Counted from the first letter of the stretch, positions 1 through 9,504 are shown. The stretch: 64,000 nt of DNA from Agromyces sp. Marseille-P2726 (GCF_902809835.1 NZ_CADDWM010000014.1:496001-560000), one strand, 5' to 3'. Numbers and translations are program-made. Notes: generated by a model from the sequence alone, not told the origin.

Positions 1-1
1 G

Positions 2-1021
2 GGCCTGCAATCGCTCGTCTCGGGAATCGTGGATCGAGTGGTGACGTCACCCGCGTTCGCGGACATCTGGGCCGCGGCGCTCCGAGCCAGCCACCGGCAG
101 TTCGTCGCGGCGATCCAGGGCGACCCCGACGCCGCGCTCTCGATCGAGGACGGCACCATCGCCATTCAACTCGGTCCCATCATCGAGGCGGTGAAGCAGC
201 GGCTCGAGGACCAGGGCGTCGGATTCGCCTCCGCCATCCCGGTGGTCGACCGGAGCATCGCGGTGGCCACCAGCGACTCGATCGCGCTGGTGCAGACCGT
301 GTACAACCTCGCGGTGGCGGCGGGCACGTGGCTGCCGTGGATCACCCTCGCGCTGCTCGTCGCGGGAGTGCTGGTCGCACGACGGCGCGCAACGGCGCTC
401 GTGTGGACCGCGGGCGGCCTGGCGCTCAGCATGATCATCCTCGCGAGCGGTGTCGGCATCGGGCGGGCCTTCTTCATCGGCGCCGTGAGCCCGTCGATCA
501 TGCCGCAGGCCACCGCGGTGGAGCTCTACGACGGGCTGGTGGAACTCATGCTGTCGACGGTGCTCGCGATCTTCGTGCTCGCCCTCTTCGTCGCCGTCAT
601 CGCGTGGCTGTCCGGACCGTGGCGGCCGGCACGAGCGGTGCGCGGGTTCGCCGACTCGGGGTTCTCGGCCGTTCGGCGAAGTGCCGCGGCGCACGGCGTG
701 ACGACGGGCGCGTTCGGCGTCGCCCTCGACCGGTGGCGCGTGGCCGCGTACGTCGTGATCGCGGTCGTCGCCTCGCTCGTCATCCTGTTCAACCGTCCGG
801 TGACGACGTCGCTCGTCGTCTGGACCGTCGTGATCGCCCTCATCGCCGTCGCCCTCGTCGAGCTCCTGCGTCGGCCGGCCACCGAGGTCGCCGCGTCGCG
901 GGTGCGCGCTGGCGGGGATGCCGACGGCAACGGCGTCGGCTCGGTGCGAGGGCCCGACGAGGCGCAGTTCACCGAGGTCGTGGGTCCGAGTCCGGGCGAC
1001 CCAGCACGTCGCGGCCTCTGA
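2..1021 (+). CDS. Integral membrane protein, 5' end outside window
   Basis: The frame is open from base 2, so the gene starts upstream of the window; an internal GTG at 29 is in frame but is probably not the start. About 95 soluble residues (segment ASHRQFVAAIQGDPDAALSI) are followed by about five hydrophobic segments, the last near the C-terminus, and then a polar tail rich in Gly, Ala and Asp. I do not recognise the family. The layout (a probably external N-terminal domain followed by a membrane bundle) and the position before a PerM-like gene and purNH suggest an envelope role. This is inference only. The stop TGA is at 1019-1021 and the next gene starts 31 bases later. Confidence 0.75.
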   Translation, partial: GLQSLVSGIVDRVVTSPAFADIWAAALRASHRQFVAAIQGDPDAALSIEDGTIAIQLGPIIEAVKQRLEDQGVGFASAIPVVDRSIAVATSDSIALVQTVYNLAVAAGTWLPWITLALLVAGVLVARRRATALVWTAGGLALSMIILASGVGIGRAFFIGAVSPSIMPQATAVELYDGLVELMLSTVLAIFVLALFVAVIAWLSGPWRPARAVRGFADSGFSAVRRSAAAHGVTTGAFGVALDRWRVAAYVVIAVVASLVILFNRPVTTSLVVWTVVIALIAVALVELLRRPATEVAASRVRAGGDADGNGVGSVRGPDEAQFTEVVGPSPGDPARRGL

Positions 1022-1052
1022 GCGACGCCGCCCGGGATAGGCTCCGGGAGGA

Positions 1053-2312
1053 ATGAGACGCACGACGATCGCCCTGCTGGCCGCCCTCGAGGCATCCATT
1101 GCAGCGCTCATCGGACTCGGCCTGATCGTCGTGCCCCTCATGCTGCTGTGGGCCATGCACTTCGAACTCGCGCTCGGTGGCGACGTGCTGCTCCGGGCCG
1201 CGGCCGACGTGTGGCTGCTCGGCCATGGTGTCGATCTCATGGTGCAGGTCGATCCCGTCACCGCCGGCCGCATCGGCCTGCCCCGAGCCGGGGACCCGTT
1301 CCCCATCACCATCGCCCTGCTCGGGTTCGCACTCATCACCGCAGCCTTCGGATGGCGCATCGGACGCCGCTCCGCCGCCGGCGGCCACTCGTTCACGGGC
1401 GTCGTCGCCGCGATCGCGCTCTACGCGGCGATCGGCGCCGCGCTCGCGCTCGCCGCGGGCGCCGATGCCGCGCGTGCCGAGGTGTGGCAGGGTGCCGCGC
1501 TCCCGGCGTTCGTGATCGGGCTGGGCGCCGTCGTGGGCGCAACCGCCGATTCCCTGCGGACCGAGTCGTCGACGGATGCCGCGACCAGCCACGTGCGCCG
1601 TTGGCTCGTGCGCATTCCCGCCTCACTGCGCTGGTGCCTGGCCGCCGCGGCGAGGGTCGGCGCGGGCGCGGCCCTCGGCGTGCTCGGGCTCGCCGCCGTG
1701 CTCGTGGCGGTGCTGGTCGCGCCCGACTACGCGACGATCGCGGGCCTGTACCAGACGCTCGATGCCGGGATCGACGGAGGGATCGCGCTCACGGTGGCCG
1801 AAGTGGCGCTGCTGCCGAACATCGTCGTGTGGGCCGCGTCGTGGCTCCTCGGGCCCGGATTCGCGATCGGCTCCGACACGCTGGTCTCGACCGGTGGAAC
1901 CCTGCTCGGACCGGTGCCGGGCATCCCGATCCTGGGTGCCCTTCCCACCGGGGCACCGGCCCTCGGCGCGCTCTGGCTCATCGCGCCCGTCCTGCTCGGG
2001 TTCGTGGGAGCGTGGGCGGTCGCCCGGGATGCGGGCCCCGTCCGGGACCGACCCCTGCGTCCGAGCGGCTGGTGGGTGCCGCTCGCGGTCGCCGCCGGTG
2101 CCGCGGCATCCTCAGCGCTCGTGCTCGGGCTGCTCGCCTGGTGGTCGGGCGGCGCCGCCGGACCGGGCCGGCTCGCCGAGGTCGGTCCCGAGCCGTTGCC
2201 GGTCGCCGCGGTGGCGGCCGCGACGATCGGAATCGGCGCCCTCGCCGGCGGGTACGCGGCCCGCCTGCGCCTTCCGACCGAGGCACACCACGCGGCACGG
2301 GTAGGCTCGTAA
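1053..2312 (+). CDS. DUF6350 (PerM-like) polytopic membrane protein
   Basis: A 419-residue protein made almost entirely of hydrophobic helices. Length, composition and position directly before purN match the DUF6350 family, which includes mycobacterial PerM, a protein linked to cell division and persistence. ATG at 1053 follows GGGAGGA with almost no spacing, and a TAGGCT box lies at 1038-1043, so the transcript may be close to leaderless. The stop TAA (2310-2312) is one base from the purN GTG. The coding end also contains TAGGCT (2302-2307), which may serve as an internal promoter for purN. The molecular function of the family is not established; the assignment is by family resemblance and synteny. 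Confidence 0.8.
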   Translation: MRRTTIALLAALEASIAALIGLGLIVVPLMLLWAMHFELALGGDVLLRAAADVWLLGHGVDLMVQVDPVTAGRIGLPRAGDPFPITIALLGFALITAAFGWRIGRRSAAGGHSFTGVVAAIALYAAIGAALALAAGADAARAEVWQGAALPAFVIGLGAVVGATADSLRTESSTDAATSHVRRWLVRIPASLRWCLAAAARVGAGAALGVLGLAAVLVAVLVAPDYATIAGLYQTLDAGIDGGIALTVAEVALLPNIVVWAASWLLGPGFAIGSDTLVSTGGTLLGPVPGIPILGALPTGAPALGALWLIAPVLLGFVGAWAVARDAGPVRDRPLRPSGWWVPLAVAAGAAASSALVLGLLAWWSGGAAGPGRLAEVGPEPLPVAAVAAATIGIGALAGGYAARLRLPTEAHHAARVGS

Positions 2313-2313
2313 G

Positions 2314-2907
2314 GTGCTGCAGCTCGTCGTGCTCATCTCGGGCACGGGATCCAACCTCCGTGCCCTGCTCGAAGCCTCCGAAGACGCCGAGTTCCCGGCG
2401 CGCGTCGTCGCCATCGGTGCCGACCGCGAGGCCGACGGTCTGGCCCTCGGCGAGGAGTTCGGCATTCCCACCTTCACCGTGCCGTTCACGGCGTATCCCG
2501 ATCGCGAGGCGTGGGGCGACGTCCTCGTCGAGCAGGTCCGGCACTGGCAGCCCGACCTCGTCGTGCTCTCGGGTCTCATGCGTCTCGTGCCCAAGGCGGT
2601 CGTCGACGCGTTCTCTCCGTTCCTCATCAACACGCACCCGGCCCACCTGCCCGAGTTCCCGGGGCCGCACGGGGTGCGCGACGCGCTCGCGGCCGGGGTG
2701 ACCGAGACCGGCGCGAGCCTCATCGTCGTCGACGACTCGGTCGACGGAGGGCCGATCATCGCGCAGGAGCGGGTGCCCGTGCTGCCGGGCGACACGGAGT
2801 CGACCCTGCACGAGCGCATCAAGCCCGTCGAACGGCGCCTGCTCATCCAGGCGGTGCTCGACATCGCCAATTCGCATCTCGACCTGAAGGAGCTGAGCCG
2901 ACGATGA
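2314..2907 (+). CDS. purN: Phosphoribosylglycinamide formyltransferase
   Basis: Transfers a formyl group from 10-formyl-THF to GAR in purine synthesis (cytosol). The 197-residue product has the family motifs: [13 protein letters not shown] at the N-terminus, the catalytic block [21 protein letters not shown] with the Asn and His of the active site, and [11 protein letters not shown] with the catalytic Asp. The start is GTG 2314, seven bases after a TAGGCT -10-like box. The stop overlaps the purH ATG by four bases (ATGA at 2904-2907), so the two are translationally coupled. Formyl-THF supply is linked to glyA and folD, which lie at 38.7-40.9 kb under a ZTP riboswitch. Confidence 0.97.
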   Translation: MLQLVVLISGTGSNLRALLEASEDAEFPARVVAIGADREADGLALGEEFGIPTFTVPFTAYPDREAWGDVLVEQVRHWQPDLVVLSGLMRLVPKAVVDAFSPFLINTHPAHLPEFPGPHGVRDALAAGVTETGASLIVVDDSVDGGPIIAQERVPVLPGDTESTLHERIKPVERRLLIQAVLDIANSHLDLKELSRR

Positions 2908-4514
2908 GCGGTCCCTCGCACGACCCGAGCCTCTACCGCGAGCGCGACCTCGTGCCCGTGCGCCGTGCGCTCATCTCCGTCAGCGACAAGACCCGGGTGG
3001 CCGAGCTCGCATCGGCGCTCGCCGGCATCGGCGCCGAGATCGTGTCGACCGGCTCGACGGCGCAGGTCATCCGCGACGCCGGGTACGACGTGACGGATGC
3101 CGCGGCGGTCACCGGCGCCGGCGAGATGCTCGACGGGCGGGTGAAGACGCTTCATCCGTCGATCCACGCGGGGCTCCTCGGCGACCTGCGCCTCGAGCAC
3201 CACGAGCAGGAGCTCGAGCGTCTCGGCATCGCTCCCTTCGAACTCGTCGTCGTCAACCTGTACCCGTTCGCCGCCACGGTCGCCGCCGGGGCATCCGAGG
3301 TCGACACGGTCGAGCAGATCGACATCGGCGGACCGGCGATGGTGCGTGCCGCGGCGAAGAACCATGCCAACGTCGCGATCGTCGTGTCGCCCGACCGGTA
3401 CGACGAGATCATCGGGGCGATCGCCGCCGGCGGCACGACGCTCGCGCAGCGCAAGGCCCTCGCGCGTGAGGCGTTCCGGCACACCGCGACGTACGACATC
3501 GCGGTCGCCTCGTGGATGGGCAGCGTGGTGGCGCAGGACCAGCCGATCGACGAGTCCCCGTTCCCCGCGTGGGTGGGCGGGTCGTGGACCAAGCGCGCCG
3601 ACCTCCGCTACGGCGAGAACTCGCATCAGCGGGCGGCGCTGTACGAGTCGCACGGCGGGCGCCCCGGCATCGCCGCGGCCGTGCAGTCGCACGGCAAGGA
3701 GATGTCGTACAACAACTACGTCGACGCGGATGCCGCGGTGCGGGCCGCCTTCGACTTCGACGAGCCTGCCGTGGCGATCATCAAGCACGCCAACCCATGC
3801 GGCATCGCGGTCGCCTCGCCGGGCGCCGCCGACGCCATCGCCGACGCGCACCGTCGCGCGCACGAGTGCGACCCCGTGTCGGCGTTCGGCGGCGTGATCG
3901 CGGCGAACCGGCCCGTCTCGCTCGAGATGGCGCGCAGCGTGTCGGAGATCTTCACCGAGGTGCTGATCGCCCCGTCCTTCGAGGCCGGGGCGGCCGAGCT
4001 CCTGGCGAAGAAGAAGAACATCCGGCTGCTGACCCTCCCCGACGGATTCACGCCCGTCGCCGTCGAACTGCGGCAGATCTCGGGCGGGATGCTGCTGCAA
4101 CAGGCCGACCGGCGGTTCGCGCCCACGGCGGAGTGGACGCTCGCGGCCGGGGAGCCCGCCGATGCGGCGACCCTCGCCGACCTCGAGTTCGCCTGGCGCG
4201 CCGTGCGATCGGTGAAGTCGAACGCCATCCTGCTGGCGTCGGGTGGCGCGTCGGTCGGCGTCGGCATGGGACAGGTCAACCGAGTCGACTCGTGCCGGCT
4301 CGCGGTCGAGCGGGCGGGGAATCGGGCCGTCGGGTCGGTCGCGGCATCCGATGCCTTCTTCCCCTTCGCCGACGGCCTGCAGATCCTCATCGACGGCGGC
4401 GTGCGGGCTGTGGTGCAGCCCGGGGGGTCGGTGCGCGACGAGGAGGTCGTGGCGGCGGCCCGCGACGCCGGGATCACGATGTACTTCACGGCCGAGCGGC
4501 ACTTCTTCCACTGA
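2904..4514 (+). CDS. purH: Bifunctional AICAR formyltransferase/IMP cyclohydrolase
   Basis: Catalyses the last two steps to IMP. Starting at ATG 2904 gives 536 residues, the usual length. An N-terminal MGS-like cyclohydrolase domain ([24 protein letters not shown]) is followed by the AICAR transformylase domain with [18 protein letters not shown] (catalytic Lys-His) and the terminal [12 protein letters not shown] typical of the family. It overlaps purN by four bases. No simple terminator follows; instead a 100-base nested palindrome begins 8 bases after the stop and may end the transcript. Confidence 0.97.
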   Translation: MSGPSHDPSLYRERDLVPVRRALISVSDKTRVAELASALAGIGAEIVSTGSTAQVIRDAGYDVTDAAAVTGAGEMLDGRVKTLHPSIHAGLLGDLRLEHHEQELERLGIAPFELVVVNLYPFAATVAAGASEVDTVEQIDIGGPAMVRAAAKNHANVAIVVSPDRYDEIIGAIAAGGTTLAQRKALAREAFRHTATYDIAVASWMGSVVAQDQPIDESPFPAWVGGSWTKRADLRYGENSHQRAALYESHGGRPGIAAAVQSHGKEMSYNNYVDADAAVRAAFDFDEPAVAIIKHANPCGIAVASPGAADAIADAHRRAHECDPVSAFGGVIAANRPVSLEMARSVSEIFTEVLIAPSFEAGAAELLAKKKNIRLLTLPDGFTPVAVELRQISGGMLLQQADRRFAPTAEWTLAAGEPADAATLADLEFAWRAVRSVKSNAILLASGGASVGVGMGQVNRVDSCRLAVERAGNRAVGSVAASDAFFPFADGLQILIDGGVRAVVQPGGSVRDEEVVAAARDAGITMYFTAERHFFH

Positions 4515-4522
4515 GTCTCCCA

Positions 4523-4647
4523 CCACCCGGGGGTTTGTAGGACCTTCGGCGCGATGTAGGACGCTCGCCGCGGTTCGCGTCCTAGGAATCGCCAGATGTC
4601 CTACAAACCCCGAGGGGTGGGCGTCCAAACCCCGAGGGGTGGGCGTC
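4523..4647. repeat. Nested palindromic element plus 22-bp tandem repeat
   Basis: Arms 4523-4543 (CCACCCGGGGGTTTGTAGGAC) and 4598-4620 are near-perfect reverse complements. Inside, TAGGACGC (4556-4563) pairs with GCGTCCTA (4577-4584), and GCGAT/ATCGC flanks extend the stem, so all of 4523-4620 can fold into one long hairpin. A 22-base unit beginning CAAACCCCGAGGGG occurs twice in tandem (4604-4625 and 4626-4647), the first copy overlapping the right arm. It is noncoding, between purH and the dehydrogenase. It looks like a REP/MITE-type element that may also act as a terminator; no transposase or target duplication is evident. Confidence 0.8.
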
Positions 4648-4751
4648 GCCCGACCGGGCGGATGCCGGGCGGAGGTAGGCTGGAGGAAGTGGTGCCCACG
4701 AAGCGCCAGCACCCGCGCGCCCACAAGACGCTGAAACAAGGAGAACGATCG

Positions 4752-5846
4752 ATGACGATCATCCACGCCCCGGCTTCCCCCGCCGCCGAGGTCAACGCAG
4801 CACTTCCCACCGAGGCCCCCGAACACGAGCGTGTCCTGATCACCCGCGGACCTCGGTCGGGGCTCACCATCATCGTCGCGGTGCACTCGACGCGCCTCGG
4901 CCAGGCACTCGGCGGAGCACGGCTCTGGCGTTACGGCCACTGGACGGACGCGCTCGCCGACGCCCTGCGGCTCTCGGAGGCCATGACCATGAAGAACGCG
5001 GCGGCCGGCCTCGCGCGCGGCGGCGGCAAGTCGGTCATCTGCATCGCTCCCGGCGCGACCCTCGACGAGCAGACCACGCGCGACGCGATGCTCGATCTCG
5101 GCGATGCCGTCGAATCGCTCGGGGGCGCCTACATGACCGCCGAAGACGTCGGCACGAGCGCCGAACTCATGGCCGTCGTCGCCGAACGCACCGAACACGT
5201 CTGCGGCCTCCCGCCCGAGCAGGGCGGCGTCGGCGAACCTGCGGATGCCACCGCGGCCGGCGTCCACGCCTCGATCCTCGCGACGCTCGAGCACGTGTTC
5301 GGCACGTCCGACGTCTCGAACCGGCACCTCGTCATCGCCGGCCTCGGCCAGGTCGGCGGCCGCCTGGCACGGAGCCTCGCGGCGGCCGGCGCCAAGCTGA
5401 CGGTGACGGATGTCGCGGGCACGAAGCGCGCGCTCGCAGACGAGCTGGGTGCGACCTGGGTCGAGCCCCACGAGGCACACCTCGTCGAGGCCGACGTGTT
5501 CGTGCCGTGCGGGCTCGGCGGCGTGCTCACCGACGAGGTCGTCGACGCACTCCGCGTTCGTGCCGTCGTCGGCGCCGCGAACAACCAGCTCGCCGAACGC
5601 GACGTCGCCGCACGCCTCACCGAGCGCCGCATCGTGTGGGCACCCGATTTCGTGGCCAACGCGGGCGGCGTGATCTACCTCGACGTCGCCAGCGCGCCGG
5701 GTGCCGATCAGGCCGCGCTCGACGCGCGGATCGCGGGGATCGGCGACACCGTGGCATCCGTGCTTCGATCGGCCTCCGAGCACGGGACGACGACGCTCGC
5801 AGCAGCCGGGCGGCTGCCCCGGACTCGCCTCGACGACGCCCGCTGA
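4752..5846 (+). CDS. Leu/Val/Phe-type amino acid dehydrogenase
   Basis: NAD-dependent oxidative deamination of branched-chain amino acids is the likely reaction. At 364 residues it matches actinobacterial valine dehydrogenase length. Visible motifs: GGARLWRYG, LRLSEAMTMKNAAAGLARGGGKSVI (the family catalytic Lys region), TAEDVGTS, a Rossmann dinucleotide fold starting HLVIAGLGQVGGRLA, and WAPDFVANAGGVIYLD near the end. ATG 4752 has AAGGAG eight bases upstream; TAGGCT at 4676-4681 is the probable -10 box, giving a leader of about 65 bases. Substrate preference (Val or Leu) cannot be read from the sequence. Confidence 0.9.
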   Translation: MTIIHAPASPAAEVNAALPTEAPEHERVLITRGPRSGLTIIVAVHSTRLGQALGGARLWRYGHWTDALADALRLSEAMTMKNAAAGLARGGGKSVICIAPGATLDEQTTRDAMLDLGDAVESLGGAYMTAEDVGTSAELMAVVAERTEHVCGLPPEQGGVGEPADATAAGVHASILATLEHVFGTSDVSNRHLVIAGLGQVGGRLARSLAAAGAKLTVTDVAGTKRALADELGATWVEPHEAHLVEADVFVPCGLGGVLTDEVVDALRVRAVVGAANNQLAERDVAARLTERRIVWAPDFVANAGGVIYLDVASAPGADQAALDARIAGIGDTVASVLRSASEHGTTTLAAAGRLPRTRLDDAR

Positions 5847-5877
5847 GGCGTGGCGCCGGGCCGATAGGCTCGTCGTC

Positions 5878-5973
5878 ATGACGCCCCCCGCCGTCGGTGC
5901 CGGCCTGAATCGGGCAGGGGCAGCAGCGAGGCGACGAGCGCCGTCCCTGCGACCACCCCGGCCGAGGCCATGA
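5878..5973 (+). other. Candidate upstream ORF (31 codons) created by an inverted duplication
   Basis: TAGGCT (5865-5870) lies eight bases before ATG 5878, the arrangement seen at other leaderless starts in this window. The frame from 5878 is open for 31 codons ([14 protein letters not shown]...) and its TGA (5971-5973) overlaps ATG 5970 of the downstream hydrolase gene in an ATGA. I read it as the original gene start, cut off from its gene by the insertion described under 5887-6115. Translation would couple to the new start. It is unlikely to be a functional peptide in itself. Confidence 0.45.
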
Positions 5974-6115
5974 CCGCCAGCACGCGCCGACCCGCCGCCA
6001 CGTCCTCGCCCGCCCCTGCCCGATTCAGGCCGGCACCGACGGCGGGTCGGCGCGTGCTGGCGGTCATGGCCTCGGCCGGGGTGGTCGCAGGGACGGCGCT
6101 CGTCGCCTCGCTGCT
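5887..6115. repeat. Complex inverted duplication
   Basis: Two perfect inverted repeats overlap here. 5922-5997 is the exact reverse complement of 6040-6115 (76 bp), and 5887-5921 plus its flanks is the exact reverse complement of 6012-6046 (35 bp). The order is A B - 14 nt - A' B', not the B' A' expected for a simple hairpin: reading 5887-5997 backward gives 6040-6115 followed directly by 6012-6046, as if copied from a tandem duplicate or circle of 6012-6115. It straddles the start of the downstream gene, whose first nine codons are antisense to its own codons 25-33. Confidence 0.9.
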
Positions 6116-7238
6116 CGCGTTCTTCATCGGCAACGGCCAGTCGCCGCAGGTCTTCGGGCAGCTCTTCGGCCACTTCGCCCTCGCGGCGCTCATCGTCTTC
6201 GTGCTCGTCGGCGTGGCGAACGCCGTCGGCGCCACGAGGGCGTGGTTCCTCGCACTCATCACGGGCTTCACCTCGGGCTGCCTCGCCGCCCTGCTCGCGA
6301 CGACCGCCACCGCGAGCGGGGCCGGCAACCCGTTCTCGGCCCCGCTCCTCCTCTTCGTGCTCGGCTCGCTCGTGAGCCTGAACCTCGTGTTCATCCTCAC
6401 GGTGATCCTGGCGGAGGTGTTCCTCGCTCCGCGCGTGTTCGACGCCATCTTGGCGTTCGCGCCGCGCCGGGCGCCCCGGCGAGTCGCCCTCGTTCGCATT
6501 CCCGCGTCAAATCTCGAGGAGGGCGAGCTCACGCACCTCGAACGCAGCGGGATCGACAAGGCGCTCGCCGACGACCAGTGGGACAACTACTGCGCCGCCC
6601 TCGTCGCCGAGGGGTGGGAGACGGTCGAGGTCGACGCGGCTCCCGAGCTCGCCGATTCCGTGTTCGTCGAGGACACGGTCGTGCTGTTCGGGGATCTCGC
6701 GGTGATCACGAGTCCTGGCGCCGAGTCGCGCCGGGCCGAGACCGAAGCGGTCGAGCGCGCGGTGCGCGCCGTGCGCGGGCTCACCCTCGCACGCATCGAA
6801 CTGCCCGGCACCCTCGACGGGGGCGACGTGCTGAAGGTCGGATCCACGGTCTATGTCGGAGCGTCGAGCCGCACGAACGCCGAGGGCATCCGCCAGCTCC
6901 GGGCCCTCGTCACCCCGCACGGATACGACGTCGTCGCGGTGCCGGTCACGAAGGCGCTGCACCTGAAGAGCACCCTGACCGCGCTGCCCGACGGCACCAT
7001 CATCGGCGATCCCGACCTGGTCGACGTGCCGACGCTGTTCCCGTCGTTCCTTCCGGTGCCCGAGCCCGGGGGCGTTGCCGTCGTGGAGCTGTCTCCCGAG
7101 TCGCTGCTCATGTCGGCGTCTGCGCCACGCACGGCGCAGATGCTGTCGACCCTGGGCTATCGGGTGGTCACCGTCGACATCGGCGAGTTCGAGAAGCTCG
7201 AGGGGGGCGTCACCTGCCTGTCGGTGCGCGTGCGATGA
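5970..7238 (+). CDS. Membrane-anchored DDAH-like amidinohydrolase (fusion)
   Basis: The 422-residue product has two parts. Residues ~27-165 hold about four membrane helices. Residues ~172-422 are a dimethylarginine dimethylaminohydrolase-type domain: [40 protein letters not shown], catalytic His331 in LHLKS and catalytic Cys416 in GGVTCLSVR. The expected reaction is methylarginine (or a related guanidine) to citrulline plus amine. DDAH enzymes are normally soluble, about 250 residues; fusion to a membrane bundle is unusual. ATG 5970 overlaps the stop of the 31-codon upstream frame. Removing 5887-6011 would join ATG 5878 in frame to codon 15, giving [15 protein letters not shown], probably the ancestral N-terminus. 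Substrate and topology are inferred. Confidence 0.8.
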   Translation: MTASTRRPAATSSPAPARFRPAPTAGRRVLAVMASAGVVAGTALVASLLAFFIGNGQSPQVFGQLFGHFALAALIVFVLVGVANAVGATRAWFLALITGFTSGCLAALLATTATASGAGNPFSAPLLLFVLGSLVSLNLVFILTVILAEVFLAPRVFDAILAFAPRRAPRRVALVRIPASNLEEGELTHLERSGIDKALADDQWDNYCAALVAEGWETVEVDAAPELADSVFVEDTVVLFGDLAVITSPGAESRRAETEAVERAVRAVRGLTLARIELPGTLDGGDVLKVGSTVYVGASSRTNAEGIRQLRALVTPHGYDVVAVPVTKALHLKSTLTALPDGTIIGDPDLVDVPTLFPSFLPVPEPGGVAVVELSPESLLMSASAPRTAQMLSTLGYRVVTVDIGEFEKLEGGVTCLSVRVR

Positions 7239-7252
7239 CGACCAACTGACAC

Positions 7253-7282
7253 TTGCACGCGACATCCGGGCCCCCGTAGTCT
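7253..7282 (+). promoter_or_regulatory. Candidate promoter for leader ORF and ABC exporter
   Basis: TTGCAC (7253-7258) and TAGTCT (7277-7282) are separated by 18 bases, a good fit to a housekeeping promoter. It begins 15 bases after the preceding stop and reads into a short ORF with a strong ribosome site, then into the ABC exporter pair. About 70 bases of 5' leader precede the short ORF. Confidence 0.6.
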
Positions 7283-7351
7283 GGACGGCTGGCCGCCGCG
7301 TGACATGCAGGGCCACGACGTACTTCGCAGACGATGACGCAGGAGGATCCC

Positions 7352-7438
7352 ATGCAGACAGACAGCAACGCCCGCCAGGTCGCGGTCGACAGCGCTGCCC
7401 GCCAGGTCCTCGCCCGGTTCGAGGCCGACGCCGGGTAG
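7352..7438 (+). CDS. 28-residue leader-type ORF upstream of the ABC exporter
   Basis: ATG 7352 is preceded by CAGGAGGA at 7340-7346, the strongest Shine-Dalgarno in this stretch, and the ORF ends with TAG 7436-7438. The peptide starts [17 protein letters not shown] and carries a repeated ARQV motif; it has no signal peptide or membrane segment. The stop codon lies in the loop of a hairpin (7430-7435 with 7442-7447), and a second perfect hairpin follows at 7456-7470. It sits between a good promoter and a TTG-started exporter gene. I suspect a translated leader that controls the exporter, or a small peptide made with it. No homolog is known to me. Confidence 0.5.
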   Translation: MQTDSNARQVAVDSAARQVLARFEADAG

Positions 7439-7470
7439 CTCCCCGGCTCGCCCACGCAGGCACCGCCTGC
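7430..7470 (+). promoter_or_regulatory. Two hairpins following the leader ORF
   Basis: GCCGGG (7430-7435) pairs with CCCGGC (7442-7447) around a six-base loop that contains the leader stop codon; GCAGGC (7456-7461) pairs with GCCTGC (7465-7470) around a three-base loop. No U-run follows, so an intrinsic terminator is not obvious. A stalled ribosome would disrupt the first stem. The 103 bases from here to the exporter start hold nothing else recognisable except the GAAGGAA ribosome site at 7561. Confidence 0.4.
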
Positions 7471-7572
7471 CGTTCGCGGTTCCGCCGCTCTCCGACGCCT
7501 CCCGCGTCATTCGCCCTCTTCCCGCCGATCGCCTGTGCAGCGCGCTCTCGGCGCCACTCGGAAGGAACCGGC

Positions 7573-9504
7573 TTGCACGCCACCCAGCTCCACCACGATC
7601 CCTCCACCGCGCGCGTCGGCACCGTGCGCGCGCTCTGGCGGCTTCGCACGTACGTCGGTTCCGCGATGCTCCCGATCGCGGCGAGCATGGTCGCCTACCT
7701 CCTCGCCCAGCTCATCGCACTGGCCATCCCGCAGGTGCTCGAGTCGATCGTCGACGGCCCCCTGGCCGATGGCGACCGCGAGGCGGTCGTGCCGCTCTCG
7801 CTCCTGGTGCTCGGGCTCGGCGCCGGTGAGGCCGCGATGTTCGCGCTGCGGCGCTGGCTCGTGATCACGCCGACCACCCGCGTCGAGGCCCGCATGCGAA
7901 ACGCGCTCTTCGCCAAGCTGCAGGACCTGCCGGTGAGCTTCCACGACCGCTGGCCGAGCGGCCAGTTGCTCTCGCGTGCGGTGACCGATCTCGGCCTCAT
8001 CCGCCGCTGGCTCGCATTCGGCCTCGTGCTCCTCGTCATGAACCTCGTCGTCATCCTCATCGGGGCGGCGATCCTCATCTCGATGAGCTGGATGCTCGGG
8101 CTCATCTACCTCGCCTGCTCGATCCCCCTGTGGATCGTCGGATATCGCTTCGAGGGTCGCTACTCCGAGGTCACGCGGCGCAGCCAGGACCAGTCGGGCG
8201 ACCTCGCCACGGCGGTCGAGGAGTCGGTGCCCGGCATTCGTGTGCTGAAGGCCTTCGGCCGCGGCAAGCATGCCCTGAGTTCGTTCCGCGCGCAGGCCGA
8301 GCGGTTGCGATCCACCGAGATCGAGAAGGCCCGCCTCGACGCGAACATCTGGGTGTGGATCCTCTTCGTGCCCGCGGTCGCCCTGGCGATCTGCCTCGTG
8401 CTCGGCGTCTGGCTCGCGTCTCAGGGACAGCTCTCGGTCGGTCAGCTCGTCGCCTTCTTCGCCACCGCGGCGGTGCTCGCCTGGCCGATCGAGTCGATCG
8501 GGTTCCTCCTGGCCTTCACCCTCGACGCGCGCACGGCGACCGATCGGTACTTCGACATCATGGACACCGAGAACTCCGTCACCGACCCCGAGCGACCCGT
8601 GTCGCTCGAGCGGCCGCGTGGGGAGCTCGCCTTCCATGACGTGCGCTTCCGCTACCAGGATTCCCCCGAGCGCTTCGGCGACCTGCTCGACGGGGTCGAC
8701 CTCGTGCTCGAACCGGGCGAGACCATGGCGCTCGTCGGGCTCACCGGCTCGGGCAAGACCACGCTGACTGCGCTGACGACCCGCCTCTACGACGTGACGT
8801 CGGGCTCGGTCAGCCTCGACGGTGTCGACGTGCGCGCGCTCACTCGCGAGGAACTGCGCCGTCACATCGCCATGGCGTTCGAGGACGCGACGCTGTTCTC
8901 GGCGTCCGTGCGCGACAACGTGCTGCTCGGTCGCCCCGAGCTGGCCGGCGACGATCCCGCGACCAGGGAGGAGGCCGATCGCGTGCTCGACGAGGCGCTC
9001 GGCATCGCGCAGGCCGGGTTCGCCTACGACCTCCCCGACGGCGTGGAGACGAAGGTCGGCGAGGAGGGCATGAGCCTCTCGGGCGGGCAGCGCCAGCGAC
9101 TCGCGCTCGCACGGGCGGTGGCGGCGAAGCCCGCGGTGCTCGTGCTCGACGACCCGTTGTCGGCACTCGACGTCGCGACCGAGGCGAAGGTGGAGGCTGC
9201 GCTGCGCACGGTGCTCGCATCGACGACGGCGCTCATCGTGGCGCACCGCCCCTCGACGGTCATGCTCGCCGACCGGGTCGCCCTGCTCGAGGACGGCCGG
9301 ATCACCGCGGTGGGCACCCACTCGGAGCTCCTCCGCGAGTCGGAGCACTACCGCTTCGTCATCTCGAGCCTCGAGGACGAGGAGCGCCGGGCGAAGGCCG
9401 GGGCATCCGACCGCATCGATGCCGAGGGGCTCGATACGAGCGCAACGACCTCGGCCGCTCCCCGGCCGCCCGAGGAGACCGCACGAGAGGAGGCGATCCG
9501 ATGA
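7573..9504 (+). CDS. ABC exporter half-transporter, subunit 1 (degenerate ATP site)
   Basis: A 643-residue type IV exporter: six membrane helices (~20-330) then an ATPase domain. Walker [10 protein letters not shown] is at 389-397 and the signature LSGGQ at 502-506. Walker B is LVLDD with Asp527 where the catalytic Glu should be; the H-loop is IVAHRPST. Subunit 2 has the complementary pattern, so the pair should form one degenerate and one active site, as in BmrCD or TM287/288. TTG 7573 is chosen because GAAGGA sits at 7561-7566 and homology begins there; the frame is open further upstream. It overlaps the next gene by four bases (ATGA). The substrate, drug or lipid, is unknown. Confidence 0.88.
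   Translation: MHATQLHHDPSTARVGTVRALWRLRTYVGSAMLPIAASMVAYLLAQLIALAIPQVLESIVDGPLADGDREAVVPLSLLVLGLGAGEAAMFALRRWLVITPTTRVEARMRNALFAKLQDLPVSFHDRWPSGQLLSRAVTDLGLIRRWLAFGLVLLVMNLVVILIGAAILISMSWMLGLIYLACSIPLWIVGYRFEGRYSEVTRRSQDQSGDLATAVEESVPGIRVLKAFGRGKHALSSFRAQAERLRSTEIEKARLDANIWVWILFVPAVALAICLVLGVWLASQGQLSVGQLVAFFATAAVLAWPIESIGFLLAFTLDARTATDRYFDIMDTENSVTDPERPVSLERPRGELAFHDVRFRYQDSPERFGDLLDGVDLVLEPGETMALVGLTGSGKTTLTALTTRLYDVTSGSVSLDGVDVRALTREELRRHIAMAFEDATLFSASVRDNVLLGRPELAGDDPATREEADRVLDEALGIAQAGFAYDLPDGVETKVGEEGMSLSGGQRQRLALARAVAAKPAVLVLDDPLSALDVATEAKVEAALRTVLASTTALIVAHRPSTVMLADRVALLEDGRITAVGTHSELLRESEHYRFVISSLEDEERRAKAGASDRIDAEGLDTSATTSAAPRPPEETAREEAIR

Noticed and set aside
2112..6173. A 1353-codon open frame on the minus strand, and many similar long antisense frames (for example 16858-18522, 14039-15691, 22681-24774)
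   Set aside because: They mirror real genes with strong family motifs on the other strand; compositions are rich in Arg, Gly, Asp and His without domains, a known effect of high GC3.
7075..7572. Extension of ABC subunit 1 to an ATG at 7075
   Set aside because: It would overlap the amidinohydrolase C-terminus in another frame and run through the leader ORF and promoter; the extra residues look random.
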